A stretch of DNA of 64,000 nt from NCBI GenBank assembly GCA_964617955.1, contig CAZTXB010000005.1:62001-126000 (forward strand), read 5' to 3'. Below the pieces are notes generated by a model. The model searched no databases. It was not told where the DNA came from and saw only the letters and a program-made list of their open reading frames with translations. Made by a program: the position numbers and the translations under genes. This document shows positions 55,063 to 63,398 of this stretch, in pieces (within the stretch, counting starts at the first letter, position 1; each line of letters begins with the position of its first letter). Source of the stretch: JABWCE01 sp964617955 (lineage in GTDB: Bacteria > Bacteroidota > Bacteroidia > NS11-12g > UBA9320).

Positions 55063-55749
55063 ATGCCTATACTCACCCATCATTACAGTCAATTTTTTAA
55101 AGATTTAGCCCCTAACAACCATTCTGAATGGTTTAATGCTAACAGAAAGCGTTACGAACAGGATATAAAAATCCCTTTTAATCAGTTGGTAAGCTCTGTG
55201 ATTGAAGAACTTTCAAAGCTCGATAAAAACATGGTCGGGATCAAGGCATCGGATTGTATTTTTCGCATTAACCGAGACATACGGTTTAGCAAAGACAAGA
55301 CGCCCTATAAACTCAGCATGTCGGCAGCCATCGCTCCGGGCGGAAGGAAGAATATGACTTACCCCGGTTTTTATTTTGAGGCGGGACCCGAAGGCATAGG
55401 CATTTACAGCGGGGTTTATATGGCCGAAAAAGATCAACTCGAGTCCTTAAGACGACTGATTGCCAATAATTTAAAAAAGTTTGAAGCATTCCTTAAAGCT
55501 CCCGATTTTGTTAAGAAATTTGGAGGCGAAATTTTAGGCGAAAAACAGGTAAGGCTCTCGCCTGAAATAAAAGAAGCTGCGGTTGTGCAACCTCTCCTCT
55601 TTAACAAACAGTTCTATTACAAAGGCCATATGGACGAAAGTGTCTTAACAAAAGACAACCTGCCGGAACTGTTAGCCGAATACTTTAAGGCGGCTCAGCC
55701 CTTAAGCTCTTTTTTACATAGCGCCTTCTCTGCGTCCGGCAAGGCCTAA
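55063..55749 (+). CDS. DUF2461 protein
   Basis: A 228-residue cytosolic protein. The start QFFKDLAPNNHSEWFNANRKRYE, the RINRDIRFSKDKTPYK core and GGRKNMTYPGFYFE are the signature of DUF2461 (TIGR02453 type). The function is unknown. No membrane segment or cofactor motif is visible. It is 98 bp after rimK and may be read from the same transcript. Confidence 0.9.
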   Translation: MPILTHHYSQFFKDLAPNNHSEWFNANRKRYEQDIKIPFNQLVSSVIEELSKLDKNMVGIKASDCIFRINRDIRFSKDKTPYKLSMSAAIAPGGRKNMTYPGFYFEAGPEGIGIYSGVYMAEKDQLESLRRLIANNLKKFEAFLKAPDFVKKFGGEILGEKQVRLSPEIKEAAVVQPLLFNKQFYYKGHMDESVLTKDNLPELLAEYFKAAQPLSSFLHSAFSASGKA

Positions 55750-55786
55750 CGCTGTACTTTTACCCATGTTAGGCTCTTTATTATAA

Positions 55787-56653
55787 TTGAATTTGGACCA
55801 GAAGCAGGCGAATAGCATAGGTCGCGTATTTGGCTTGGTATTTACTTTGCTAGGCACGGCCATGCTCATTATTGGCCTCTCGCTGTTATTTGAAAACCAA
55901 AAATCAGATATTGAACATTCCCTCATGTATTTATTCCTTTTGAGCGGGGTTTTTCTGATATATGGGGGCATTCAGAATGTGAAGAAAGCAAAACAAAAGG
56001 ACGCGGCAGTGAATGCTTACCATGCCCATATTATGAGCCAAATCGGAGATCAAAAAAGCGTGCAGTCCATGCCAATGAAGGGCCCGACAGAGGCTGATCC
56101 TTCTGCTGAAATTGAAGCGGCTCCGCCTTCTGACACTTACAAACCTGATATCATAGCACACTGGCACTATTCGCTTGAAGAGTGGCTGTTTATGACCTCG
56201 AGCGAAGTGCGGCGGCGATTGAAGGAGGGCATCTGGGTTTCACTATTTATAGGTGCAATCGGCGGTTTTATTCTTTATAGATTCCGAGGGGCTAATTTCT
56301 TCTTCGGATGCCTTTTTGCACTTGCCATAGGAGCACTTGTATCCTGGTTAAAAATAAGTGTAGCCAAGGGCGAATTAAGAAGAAGAAAGGAAAATGAAAT
56401 CATTTTTACGACCAATGCCTTGCTCATTAATGGCGTTTTCAAAACCATTCAAAGCAACGATATCCAACTCGAATATGTTAAAAAGGTGGAGAGCGGGATT
56501 CATACTTTTCTAGAATTTTCATTACAATGGATGACCAGAAAAGGCGTAACCAATGACCAAATAAGAATATTGGTACCTCAAAAATACCAAAATGAAATAG
56601 GCCAAATCCTTGACTACTATTCTAAAAAGGGTGTAAAAACAGAGGGCGAATGA
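55787..56653 (+). CDS. Uncharacterised membrane protein
   Basis: A 288-residue protein from a TTG start; no upstream ATG is in frame, and the next Met lies within the first helix. Two N-terminal helices (about 12-31 and 44-60) are followed by a polar linker rich in Pro and Glu (about 70-125). Two further helices (about 147-185) and a soluble C-terminal region (about 190-288) follow, containing ALLINGVFKTIQSNDIQLEYVKK, which looks like a PH-like beta fold. I do not recognise the family. It ends 80 bp before rpmH and is probably separately controlled. Confidence 0.75.
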   Translation: MNLDQKQANSIGRVFGLVFTLLGTAMLIIGLSLLFENQKSDIEHSLMYLFLLSGVFLIYGGIQNVKKAKQKDAAVNAYHAHIMSQIGDQKSVQSMPMKGPTEADPSAEIEAAPPSDTYKPDIIAHWHYSLEEWLFMTSSEVRRRLKEGIWVSLFIGAIGGFILYRFRGANFFFGCLFALAIGALVSWLKISVAKGELRRRKENEIIFTTNALLINGVFKTIQSNDIQLEYVKKVESGIHTFLEFSLQWMTRKGVTNDQIRILVPQKYQNEIGQILDYYSKKGVKTEGE

Positions 56654-56680
56654 ATATTAGTAAATAAAAATGAATTTGGT

Positions 56681-56711
56681 TTTGCTTTTAGCTATTAATA
56701 TTTTACTTTTG
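56681..56711 (+). promoter_or_regulatory. Full Bacteroidota-type promoter of rpmH-rnpA-yidD
   Basis: TTTG (56681-56684), exactly 19 nt, then TACTTTTG (56704-56711). This is a full match to the TTTG-N19-TAnnTTTG consensus, the only one that I find in the window. The expected start leaves a leader of about 17 nt to the rpmH ATG at 56734. Confidence 0.7.
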
Positions 56712-56733
56712 CACTCCTTTAAAATTACGAGCA

Positions 56734-56895
56734 ATGAAACGTACTTTTCAACCATCTAATAGAAAACGCCGAAACAAGCATGGTTTCAAAACCCGTATGG
56801 CGACGAAAAACGGACGCAAAATTTTAGCTGCCCGCAGAGCAAAAGGCCGTCATAAGCTTACTGTTTCTGACGAAGGACGCCATAAATTTCAATAA
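56734..56895 (+). CDS. rpmH: 50S ribosomal protein L34
   Basis: A 53-residue, very basic protein read from ATG 56734. It opens MKRTFQPSNRKRRNKHGF, continues with FKTRMATKNGRKILAARRAKGRH and ends in a short tail. The first 44 residues are the universal L34 sequence. It starts the rpmH-rnpA-yidD order found in most bacteria and ends 20 bp before rnpA. Confidence 0.97.
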   Translation: MKRTFQPSNRKRRNKHGFKTRMATKNGRKILAARRAKGRHKLTVSDEGRHKFQ

Positions 56896-56915
56896 TTTAT
56901 TATAGCCATTGGCTG

Positions 56916-57308
56916 ATGGCAAATCGATTTACTTTATCAAAAAATGAGTGCCTCCGCAGCCGTAAACTTATTGATAAAATTTTCAGGAGGGAAGGTGAAT
57001 TAATTTCCCATTTTCCACTCTCGTTTATTTTTCTCGAACATCCTTTATCAGAGCCTTTTCCCATTCAGATTCTATTTTCGGCCTCATCGAAAAAAATTAA
57101 GAAAGCCCATGACCGAAACCGAATTAAGCGCCTTCTCAGAGAAAGTTATAGAATTCAAAAGCCTGAACTTTACGAAAAAATTAACGCCCTAAGCGGCAAG
57201 CAGTACATATGTTGTTTTATGTACAATTCCGATATTATTACCACCTTTGCTGAACTCAATACGAAAGTTACGGTATTGCTCAATGAGTTTGTTAAAAAAA
57301 TTTCTTAA
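56916..57308 (+). CDS. rnpA: Ribonuclease P protein component
   Basis: A 130-residue basic protein that helps the RNase P RNA bind precursor tRNA 5' leaders. The RNR motif is clear in AHDRNRIKRLLRESYR (about residues 67-82), and the N-terminal FTLSKNECLRSRKLIDKIF is typical. It lies 20 bp after rpmH and overlaps the start of yidD by 26 bp. Confidence 0.95.
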   Translation: MANRFTLSKNECLRSRKLIDKIFRREGELISHFPLSFIFLEHPLSEPFPIQILFSASSKKIKKAHDRNRIKRLLRESYRIQKPELYEKINALSGKQYICCFMYNSDIITTFAELNTKVTVLLNEFVKKIS

Positions 57309-57522
57309 GGTCGCTGCCTATCCATTTCTCGCTCTGATTTGGATTTACCAGAAGGGGATATCGCCCATTTTGCCCTCCACTTGCAGGTATACGCCTAGTT
57401 GTTCTCAATATGCCAAAGAGGCCTTTTTAAAACATGGCCTTTTTAAAGGAAGTTGGCTGGCCGGTAAGCGCATCCTCAGTTGCAATCCATGGGGCGGGCA
57501 CGGACACGACCCTGTGCCCTGA
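57283..57522 (+). CDS. yidD: Membrane protein insertion efficiency factor YidD
   Basis: A 79-residue protein from ATG 57283 (an earlier in-frame start at 57247 would overlap rnpA by 62 bp and adds atypical residues). Characteristic segments are ALIWIYQKGISPILPSTCR, YTPSCSQYAKEAF and CNPWGGHGHDPVP. It helps YidC insert membrane proteins at the inner face of the membrane. The usual next gene, yidC, is absent; a cold-shock gene follows instead. Confidence 0.94.
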   Translation: MSLLKKFLKVAAYPFLALIWIYQKGISPILPSTCRYTPSCSQYAKEAFLKHGLFKGSWLAGKRILSCNPWGGHGHDPVP

Positions 57523-57574
57523 GGTTTTCCACAATATTATTTTGGACCTGCACTTTTGAAATGGAATTATCAAT

Positions 57575-57582
57575 TACTTTTG
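57575..57582 (+). promoter_or_regulatory. Putative -7 box of the cold-shock gene
   Basis: TACTTTTG matches TAnnTTTG; a TTTG at 57555-57558 is 16 nt upstream, 3 short of the usual spacing. The leader would be about 30 nt, far shorter than the long cold-shock leaders of E. coli. Confidence 0.5.
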
Positions 57583-57619
57583 TAAAATAAACATAATCCA
57601 ATATTTAATTTTTTCACTA

Positions 57620-57811
57620 ATGAACACAGGAACAGTAAAATTTTTTAACGCGTCAAAAGGCTATGGCTTTATTAAGAACAACGACAATGGCCAAGAGGTT
57701 TTTGTACACGTAACAGGCCTAATTGACCAAATTTCTCAGGACGATCAGGTTACCTATGACGTTGAAGTCGGCAAAAAAGGTCCGTCGGCTGTCAATGTAA
57801 AAAGAGCTTAA
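57620..57811 (+). CDS. Cold-shock domain protein
   Basis: A 63-residue single-stranded nucleic-acid-binding protein. RNP1 (KGYGFI) and RNP2 (VFVHV) are present in a complete cold-shock domain, MNTGTVKFFNASKGYGFI at the start. It probably acts as an RNA chaperone. It is separated from yidD by its own promoter box and followed by a strong terminator. Confidence 0.94.
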   Translation: MNTGTVKFFNASKGYGFIKNNDNGQEVFVHVTGLIDQISQDDQVTYDVEVGKKGPSAVNVKRA

Positions 57812-57859
57812 AATTATTTTAAATCCCGCCGTTGGCGTGACCAATAATATGAAAGGCCT

Positions 57860-57898
57860 AAGCCTTCAACGATGTGAATTGTTGAAGGCTTTTATTTT
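57860..57898 (+). terminator. Intrinsic terminator after the cold-shock gene
   Basis: AAGCCTTCAAC (57860-57870) pairs exactly with GTTGAAGGCTT (57881-57891) around a 10-nt loop, followed by TTATTTT. Together with the convergent CHAT gene end at 57908 it separates the two transcripts. Confidence 0.85.
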
Positions 57899-57907
57899 CA
57901 ATACATG

Positions 57908-60900
57908 CTACTTACCGTAGTAAGCAAAAGGTGCCCAATAATAAGGATGGCTCATTCCGGGAACCTTACTCACTTCAATTTGGGCGTTTTTTAAAGCCTC
58001 AATCTTGCTCATTTTGTGCACCATGATGTTTTCATAAAATCGCGTCATAATCAGCTGGGTCGATTTATCATCCACCGGCCAAAGCGTCGCAAAAACGGTC
58101 TCCACGCCTGCGGTAAGAAACGCCGAAGCCGTGGTTTGGGGCCAGCCTTCAACCAAGTCGTTTTTAACGGCCGTTTCACATGCTGAGAGTACCACCAGGG
58201 TGTACTCATCGATGCCATTTAAATTGCTGATATCATTCAAAGTGAAATGTCCGTTATCACCGGTTTTTTTATCAGGCGCCATCACCAGATAAGAACTGTC
58301 GAAATTGTTATAATCCATAATACCATGGGTCGCAAAATGCAAAACCCTGAAATTGCCGGATTGGGCAATTAGCTCAGACTTGGTCGCCTTATCTCCAACC
58401 AAAATGCTCGACTGAGGGATTAAGCGCTTTATGTCATTGACTTCTATTTCGGCATTCGGGAGGCTCTTATCTGCATTGCCAATGGCCAGGGGAACAAACG
58501 ACTCTAAATCGACTTCCTGTGAACTTCCCAAAAACTTAAGGCGATTGCTGTAAAACACGGTATACTCATCCATCAAGTAGGTTATCTTTTTGTTCTCCTC
58601 GCTTTTGATTAAAGCATGAAAGGGTAAATAATACAGGTCGCCGTTGGGAATGATGGCCAAGCGGGTTTTGTTGCCGATTTCGGCCTTCACCGAACCAATT
58701 AACAAAGTATACAGCTCCTTGCTCAAATCGTTGAGGACCTTCTCAGGGTTGTCAATCTTAGTATTATTCACGGTCTTGGATCCACGTCTGGTGGTAGGCA
58801 AAAAGCCGGGGTTGCGAACAATATTTGAAATGGTCATTATTTTTTTGCTGAGATCCTTGGCCTCCAAATTCACAACTTTAGCAAAAACCGAATCCTTGGT
58901 TGCACAAAATATATAGAGATTTTTTTCGGCCATGAGGTAGAGCAGTACCGCCATGTCGGGCGAAATATTTTTCTTTTCCGCTCTGAAATCATCCGGATTT
59001 ACACTGTTGCTGATGTAGACTTGTATTTTGGGATTGGTTTTTACCAAATTTTCCAGAAAGCTTTTGTATTCTTTTTGCCCAACCTGTTTAATAGCTTCGA
59101 GTTCAGCTATCAATTTTGTTTTTTGTTGATCGGCAGGCTTAGATTTTTCTTTTACAATTTCGGCTTCTATTTGTTCAAGGGCTTTCTTTTTTTCTTCCAC
59201 CTCGGCAATTTCCTTCTGTGTTTCACCTTTGGCCCCTGTTTCCCCTCCTTTTAATTGTTTAAATTTGGCATTCAGGGCTTCATTGTTGCCCCGCTCTAAA
59301 AAGAGTATGGCCTCTTCAATGCGACCTTGTGCCAACAGCCATTCAACCACGGTCTCGTACATTTTTTGTTGTAAATCGCCGGAGGTAAATAATTTTTGCG
59401 CTTCGGCCCCACCGGTGATTTGCCCGCTAATCTGCTCCATTACAGTGATGGCTCTTTTTATCCTCCGCAAGGCTGTGTCTTTTTCATTCAGCGCGTAATA
59501 ACTCAAGGCGCTGTAATAATAAGCTTCGTAGAGGTACTTTTTAAAGCCTACCGGTTCTGATTTTCTAATGGTTTTTTCCAGCCATTTTATACAAGCCTCG
59601 TATTCTTTTAATTCGTACTTAACCCTCCCCAGCTGATTGTAAATGTCGGTGGTATTCTCGATTTCGCCTGAATCTCCGACAATCTGATACGCTTGCAAGG
59701 CTACGACTTCGGCTTCCTTATACTTTTGCCTTTTGATGTGGTACTTGGCCATAATTCTCAAGCCGATGCCTTTGTTTCGCTTGTCTTCCCTTTTCATGGC
59801 TGAATTTAAGCCTAAATTGAGCCACCTCTCGGCCTCCGGATACTTTTTATCCATCACATATACCTCTCCAATGTTTAAAGCCACCAAGTTGATAAAATCG
59901 CCTTCGGCGTCTTTTCGTTTCAATATATCGTAGGTAGGTAAAAAGTAGCTTAAGGAGCTATCGTAATTTCCCTGGTGAAAAAATATGGTACCTGCATTGT
60001 TTAAGGGGGTTGCCCTTGCAAATTCATTATCGAGCTTTTTGTATATGCTATCGGCTTTCATATAAAAAGAAACCGCCGTAACATATTTCGACTGCTCATT
60101 ATTTAAATTTCCAATTTCTATGAAATTAGAAGCTACTCCCCAGGGATTGTCGCTTTTTACATAAATTTCTATCCCCTTTTCAAGGTAAGCCACTGACTTT
60201 TCAAAATGTCCGGTCACCCTTCCTATAGAGCCCAAGGCGGCGTAGGCATTGGCCATTGCATTGTTGTTTTTTATTTCTTCAGCCACTTTCAGAGCTTTCA
60301 TAAAGCACTTTTCACCTTCACTAAAGTTGCCGATACCTGTGTAGTAATAGCCAACATTAACCAGAGCATAAGATTGCTGTACTCTGTCTTTAATCTGAAT
60401 ATAAATCTGATAGCTGCTGTCGTAGTATGGCTTTGCCTTTGAATAAATACCCATGTTTGAATACAAGGCGCCTAAAGAATTTTGACACAGTGCTATGTTG
60501 TAAGGACTGCCGGTAAGCTTAGCCATTTTTAAACCCTGATGATACAAGGCAAGTGCTTTTTGTTTATCGTTAAATTGCAAATCGACCAGTGAAGCTTTGT
60601 AGTTGAGCGTGTACATCTGACCTGCCTGATCTCCTGTGGCTTCCTGGATCTTGAGAGCAGTATCCAGATTTTCAATGGCCAATTTCAAATCATTCTTTTT
60701 TGCATACACGGAGGCGATGTTGTAATAACTGTTTCCCATCTCTATCCTGTCGTTCAGTTCCGTGTAGTTTTTTAAGGCTATTTTGAATAGTTCTAAAGCC
60801 TTGATCTGGTTGTTTATTTTTTGCTCCAAAAAGCCTCTTTTATTGGCTAAATCGGCCAAACTGCTTTTATAGCCCAGGTTTTCATAAATTTTATAGGCCC

Positions 60901-63100
60901 TGTCGAAATGGTCAGAAGCTTTCGAATATTCGCCATTTTCTTTATAGAGGGAGCCTATTTGGGTAAGAGAGTAGGCCACACCTGATTGGTTATTCGCTTC
61001 TTCCCTAAGCTTCACTGCACTGTCGTGCGCAGCAATGGCTTTGTCGTACTCTCCAAGATTATAGAGTGCCTGCCCGGTCGCCGATTTTGAGAACCCGGCT
61101 CCATCCTTGTCGCCCCAGCCCAGTTTTAATTTATAGGCAGAATTATAATTATCGGCTGACTTCTGATAATCGTTGAGACTAAATAAAACGTCAGCCATAT
61201 TGTCGAAAGTTTCTGCCACATTTTTCTGATCCCCCAGTTGCTTGTATCTCTCCTTCTGTTCGGCATAGGCTTTGTAAGCTTCGTTGTACTTTGCCTGTTT
61301 TTTAAGAATTTTTGCAATGTACTTGTATGCGCTCAGTGAACGCGAACGCGCATCCACAGAGTTTGCCTTTTGGTAAAATTGCGCCGCTTTGGTATAATTT
61401 GCCAGGGCGGAATCAAACAAATTGAGCATGTAATTCGCATCGCCCATTCCATGTCGTGCAATGGCCACACTCTTGTAGTAGTCGGATGAATCGGTGGTTT
61501 TTATTTTGCTTTTGAGGAGGTAGCTCTTGTGGTAGTATTCGAGCGACTTTTTATAATCACTCAGATCATAATACTTTGCCGCCAGATTGCCAATGCACAA
61601 GCCTTCCCCTCTCACGTCGCTGGCTTTTTTAAAAATATTCAGGGCCGTTTCATAATCCTTAAGCACCATGTCGTGCTCATCACGCGAATCGTGCATTCTT
61701 GCCTTAAAAAAATAACACCAACCGGTTTGTTCGGGCAAATTCATCAACACGGTGAGTTTGCGATGCTTTTCGTTGATGGCAAATGCACGCTCAGGGTTTC
61801 CTGTTTCCACCAGCAGTTCTTCGTCATTTCCCAAATAGGTGAAAAGGTCATGCTCTATGCAGGCCTCCTTGTATTTTTCTGCCAATGCACTTAATTCCGA
61901 TTCGGTTGTAGCCTGATCCACTGCTTCGAAAAACTCACCGTAACTCACTGGGCAATCGTCCAAAACCCAGTCGGCATATTTACTGATGAGCGAACTCTGG
62001 CCATAATAAGACGATCTGTAAAAGGTGGCATAATAGAAAAAATCCAGTAAATCCTTTCTTGAGGTGGTTCTGAGGGCTTCGAGCAAGGTGATGTCCTTGA
62101 AACGCCCTTTCTTTCCAACTTGCGTTAATACTTTGATGTCGCTATTCTTATATTTTTCATAACCCAAATGTATATCGTGTTGCATGGCCAGAATGATATC
62201 CTCCAAAAGGGTATCATTGGCGTGGATGTACCATTGTCGGTAATCGTAAAAGGAGTAACCTTCAATGTTGTAAAAAATAATATTGTTGCTCACAGCTTCG
62301 GTTACCACATCCGAAAAACGGGTGGGGTACTGGATAGGGAGCTTAACCAAATCATTTTTATAAATCATATGGACCGAATCCATGACATTTGGTAAGTCGA
62401 AGATTCTCAGTATGGCCTGGCTTTCCGCTATTTCAGTTACCTCGCAGTATCCCAGCCAAATGTTATTATGGCCATAAATGGCCGGATTCTTAACACCAAT
62501 GGTTTTCCCAAAGGCTCCCAAACCGATGCCATCGTAGGTTCCGAAGTTTATTTTAACGGTGATGCTGTCTCCTTCTCGAGGCCAAACTTTCGATATGGGG
62601 AAATAAAATTCTTTGCGTTTGGTTTTTGAAAAAACAGGCAAATGAAAGGTGAAGTTTTCAATTCGGGTTTGACGGTAACAAAAACCCAGGAACGGTATGG
62701 CTTCATTAATGATGTGCTGATCGCGAGGTCTTTGAACGTAAAGCATCATTTTTTCGAATGCTTCCATTCCCCACTTGTATTGTCCCCATAGCATATCGAT
62801 ATAGCCAATTTTAAACTGGCAATGGATCAGAGCTGCCGTATCGGGGTGCGCGTCCTTTCTTTCCTTAGCCGCGAGATCGAGATAGATATCGAGCGCCCCA
62901 TCCCTACTGCTGCTATCGGTCAGTACTTCGTAAACAGCAGTGAGACTGTCTGCCTCTTGTATTAATTTTTCGTTTTGTGGTTTGTACCTGTTATTTTGTG
63001 CAAAGTTGAAGGTTACCAAACAGCCTGTACTAAGCAGAACAACCCATCTCATTATACCAGGATTCAACATTTTGTTGCTAAAGAATTTCAAACGTAACAA
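57908..63100 (-). CDS. Exported TPR-CHAT caspase-like protein
   Basis: A 1730-residue protein if started at 63100; Met codons at 63070 and 63052 are alternatives, and the last gives a tidy signal peptide (MRWVVLLSTGCLVTFNFAQ). Residues about 40-450 are a helical and mixed region that I do not recognise. About 450-1290 form a long run of some twenty tetratricopeptide repeats, followed by a coiled coil (about 1290-1345). The C-terminal CHAT domain has His1592 in HFATHG and Cys1641 in SACETA, the catalytic pair of caspase-like peptidases, and ends SHPYYWAPFAYYGK. It should be an extracytoplasmic cysteine protease gated by protein binding to the TPRs. Target and trigger are unknown; it is monocistronic. 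Confidence 0.9.
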   Translation of the reverse strand: MLRLKFFSNKMLNPGIMRWVVLLSTGCLVTFNFAQNNRYKPQNEKLIQEADSLTAVYEVLTDSSSRDGALDIYLDLAAKERKDAHPDTAALIHCQFKIGYIDMLWGQYKWGMEAFEKMMLYVQRPRDQHIINEAIPFLGFCYRQTRIENFTFHLPVFSKTKRKEFYFPISKVWPREGDSITVKINFGTYDGIGLGAFGKTIGVKNPAIYGHNNIWLGYCEVTEIAESQAILRIFDLPNVMDSVHMIYKNDLVKLPIQYPTRFSDVVTEAVSNNIIFYNIEGYSFYDYRQWYIHANDTLLEDIILAMQHDIHLGYEKYKNSDIKVLTQVGKKGRFKDITLLEALRTTSRKDLLDFFYYATFYRSSYYGQSSLISKYADWVLDDCPVSYGEFFEAVDQATTESELSALAEKYKEACIEHDLFTYLGNDEELLVETGNPERAFAINEKHRKLTVLMNLPEQTGWCYFFKARMHDSRDEHDMVLKDYETALNIFKKASDVRGEGLCIGNLAAKYYDLSDYKKSLEYYHKSYLLKSKIKTTDSSDYYKSVAIARHGMGDANYMLNLFDSALANYTKAAQFYQKANSVDARSRSLSAYKYIAKILKKQAKYNEAYKAYAEQKERYKQLGDQKNVAETFDNMADVLFSLNDYQKSADNYNSAYKLKLGWGDKDGAGFSKSATGQALYNLGEYDKAIAAHDSAVKLREEANNQSGVAYSLTQIGSLYKENGEYSKASDHFDRAYKIYENLGYKSSLADLANKRGFLEQKINNQIKALELFKIALKNYTELNDRIEMGNSYYNIASVYAKKNDLKLAIENLDTALKIQEATGDQAGQMYTLNYKASLVDLQFNDKQKALALYHQGLKMAKLTGSPYNIALCQNSLGALYSNMGIYSKAKPYYDSSYQIYIQIKDRVQQSYALVNVGYYYTGIGNFSEGEKCFMKALKVAEEIKNNNAMANAYAALGSIGRVTGHFEKSVAYLEKGIEIYVKSDNPWGVASNFIEIGNLNNEQSKYVTAVSFYMKADSIYKKLDNEFARATPLNNAGTIFFHQGNYDSSLSYFLPTYDILKRKDAEGDFINLVALNIGEVYVMDKKYPEAERWLNLGLNSAMKREDKRNKGIGLRIMAKYHIKRQKYKEAEVVALQAYQIVGDSGEIENTTDIYNQLGRVKYELKEYEACIKWLEKTIRKSEPVGFKKYLYEAYYYSALSYYALNEKDTALRRIKRAITVMEQISGQITGGAEAQKLFTSGDLQQKMYETVVEWLLAQGRIEEAILFLERGNNEALNAKFKQLKGGETGAKGETQKEIAEVEEKKKALEQIEAEIVKEKSKPADQQKTKLIAELEAIKQVGQKEYKSFLENLVKTNPKIQVYISNSVNPDDFRAEKKNISPDMAVLLYLMAEKNLYIFCATKDSVFAKVVNLEAKDLSKKIMTISNIVRNPGFLPTTRRGSKTVNNTKIDNPEKVLNDLSKELYTLLIGSVKAEIGNKTRLAIIPNGDLYYLPFHALIKSEENKKITYLMDEYTVFYSNRLKFLGSSQEVDLESFVPLAIGNADKSLPNAEIEVNDIKRLIPQSSILVGDKATKSELIAQSGNFRVLHFATHGIMDYNNFDSSYLVMAPDKKTGDNGHFTLNDISNLNGIDEYTLVVLSACETAVKNDLVEGWPQTTASAFLTAGVETVFATLWPVDDKSTQLIMTRFYENIMVHKMSKIEALKNAQIEVSKVPGMSHPYYWAPFAYYGK

Positions 63101-63155
63101 ATTAATGCTTAAAATAAAGCAATGGTAAATGCTTTAATTGAAAAAGTTTCTTATT

Positions 63156-63240
63156 CGGAGCGTTCTAAAAACGCTTAAAGGCTTGCTATGCTTACGTTCG
63201 GGTAGAACTTTTTTTCCTGAAAAAACACGATTTTATTCAT
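63156..63240 (+). repeat. Possible diverged relative of the MITE-like element
   Basis: The stretch beginning GGAGCGTTCTAAAAACGCTT and continuing AAAGGCTTGCTATG resembles the first 85 bases of the 236-bp elements, including the later CACGAT motif. The terminal repeat is degraded and no right end or target duplication is seen. It lies in the 298-bp gap between the CHAT and acyltransferase genes, which otherwise shows nothing clear. Confidence 0.35.
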
Positions 63241-63398
63241 AAATATTTAGCCTTTTTGCCTCAAATCATAGTCTTTTGGCCCAGTGCCTTACCTCTCGGT
63301 CCTATCTGTAGCTGTTTGATCAGTTCATCAAAAAAACTTAGGCGCGATGTGGTTTAGGTGTATTGGCTCTCACATAACATGAAAGAAAACCTTAAAGC

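Noticed and set aside
57908..63100. Reading the TPR-CHAT protein as a CRISPR-linked Craspase component
   Set aside because: There is no Cas gene or repeat array nearby, and the protein has a signal peptide.
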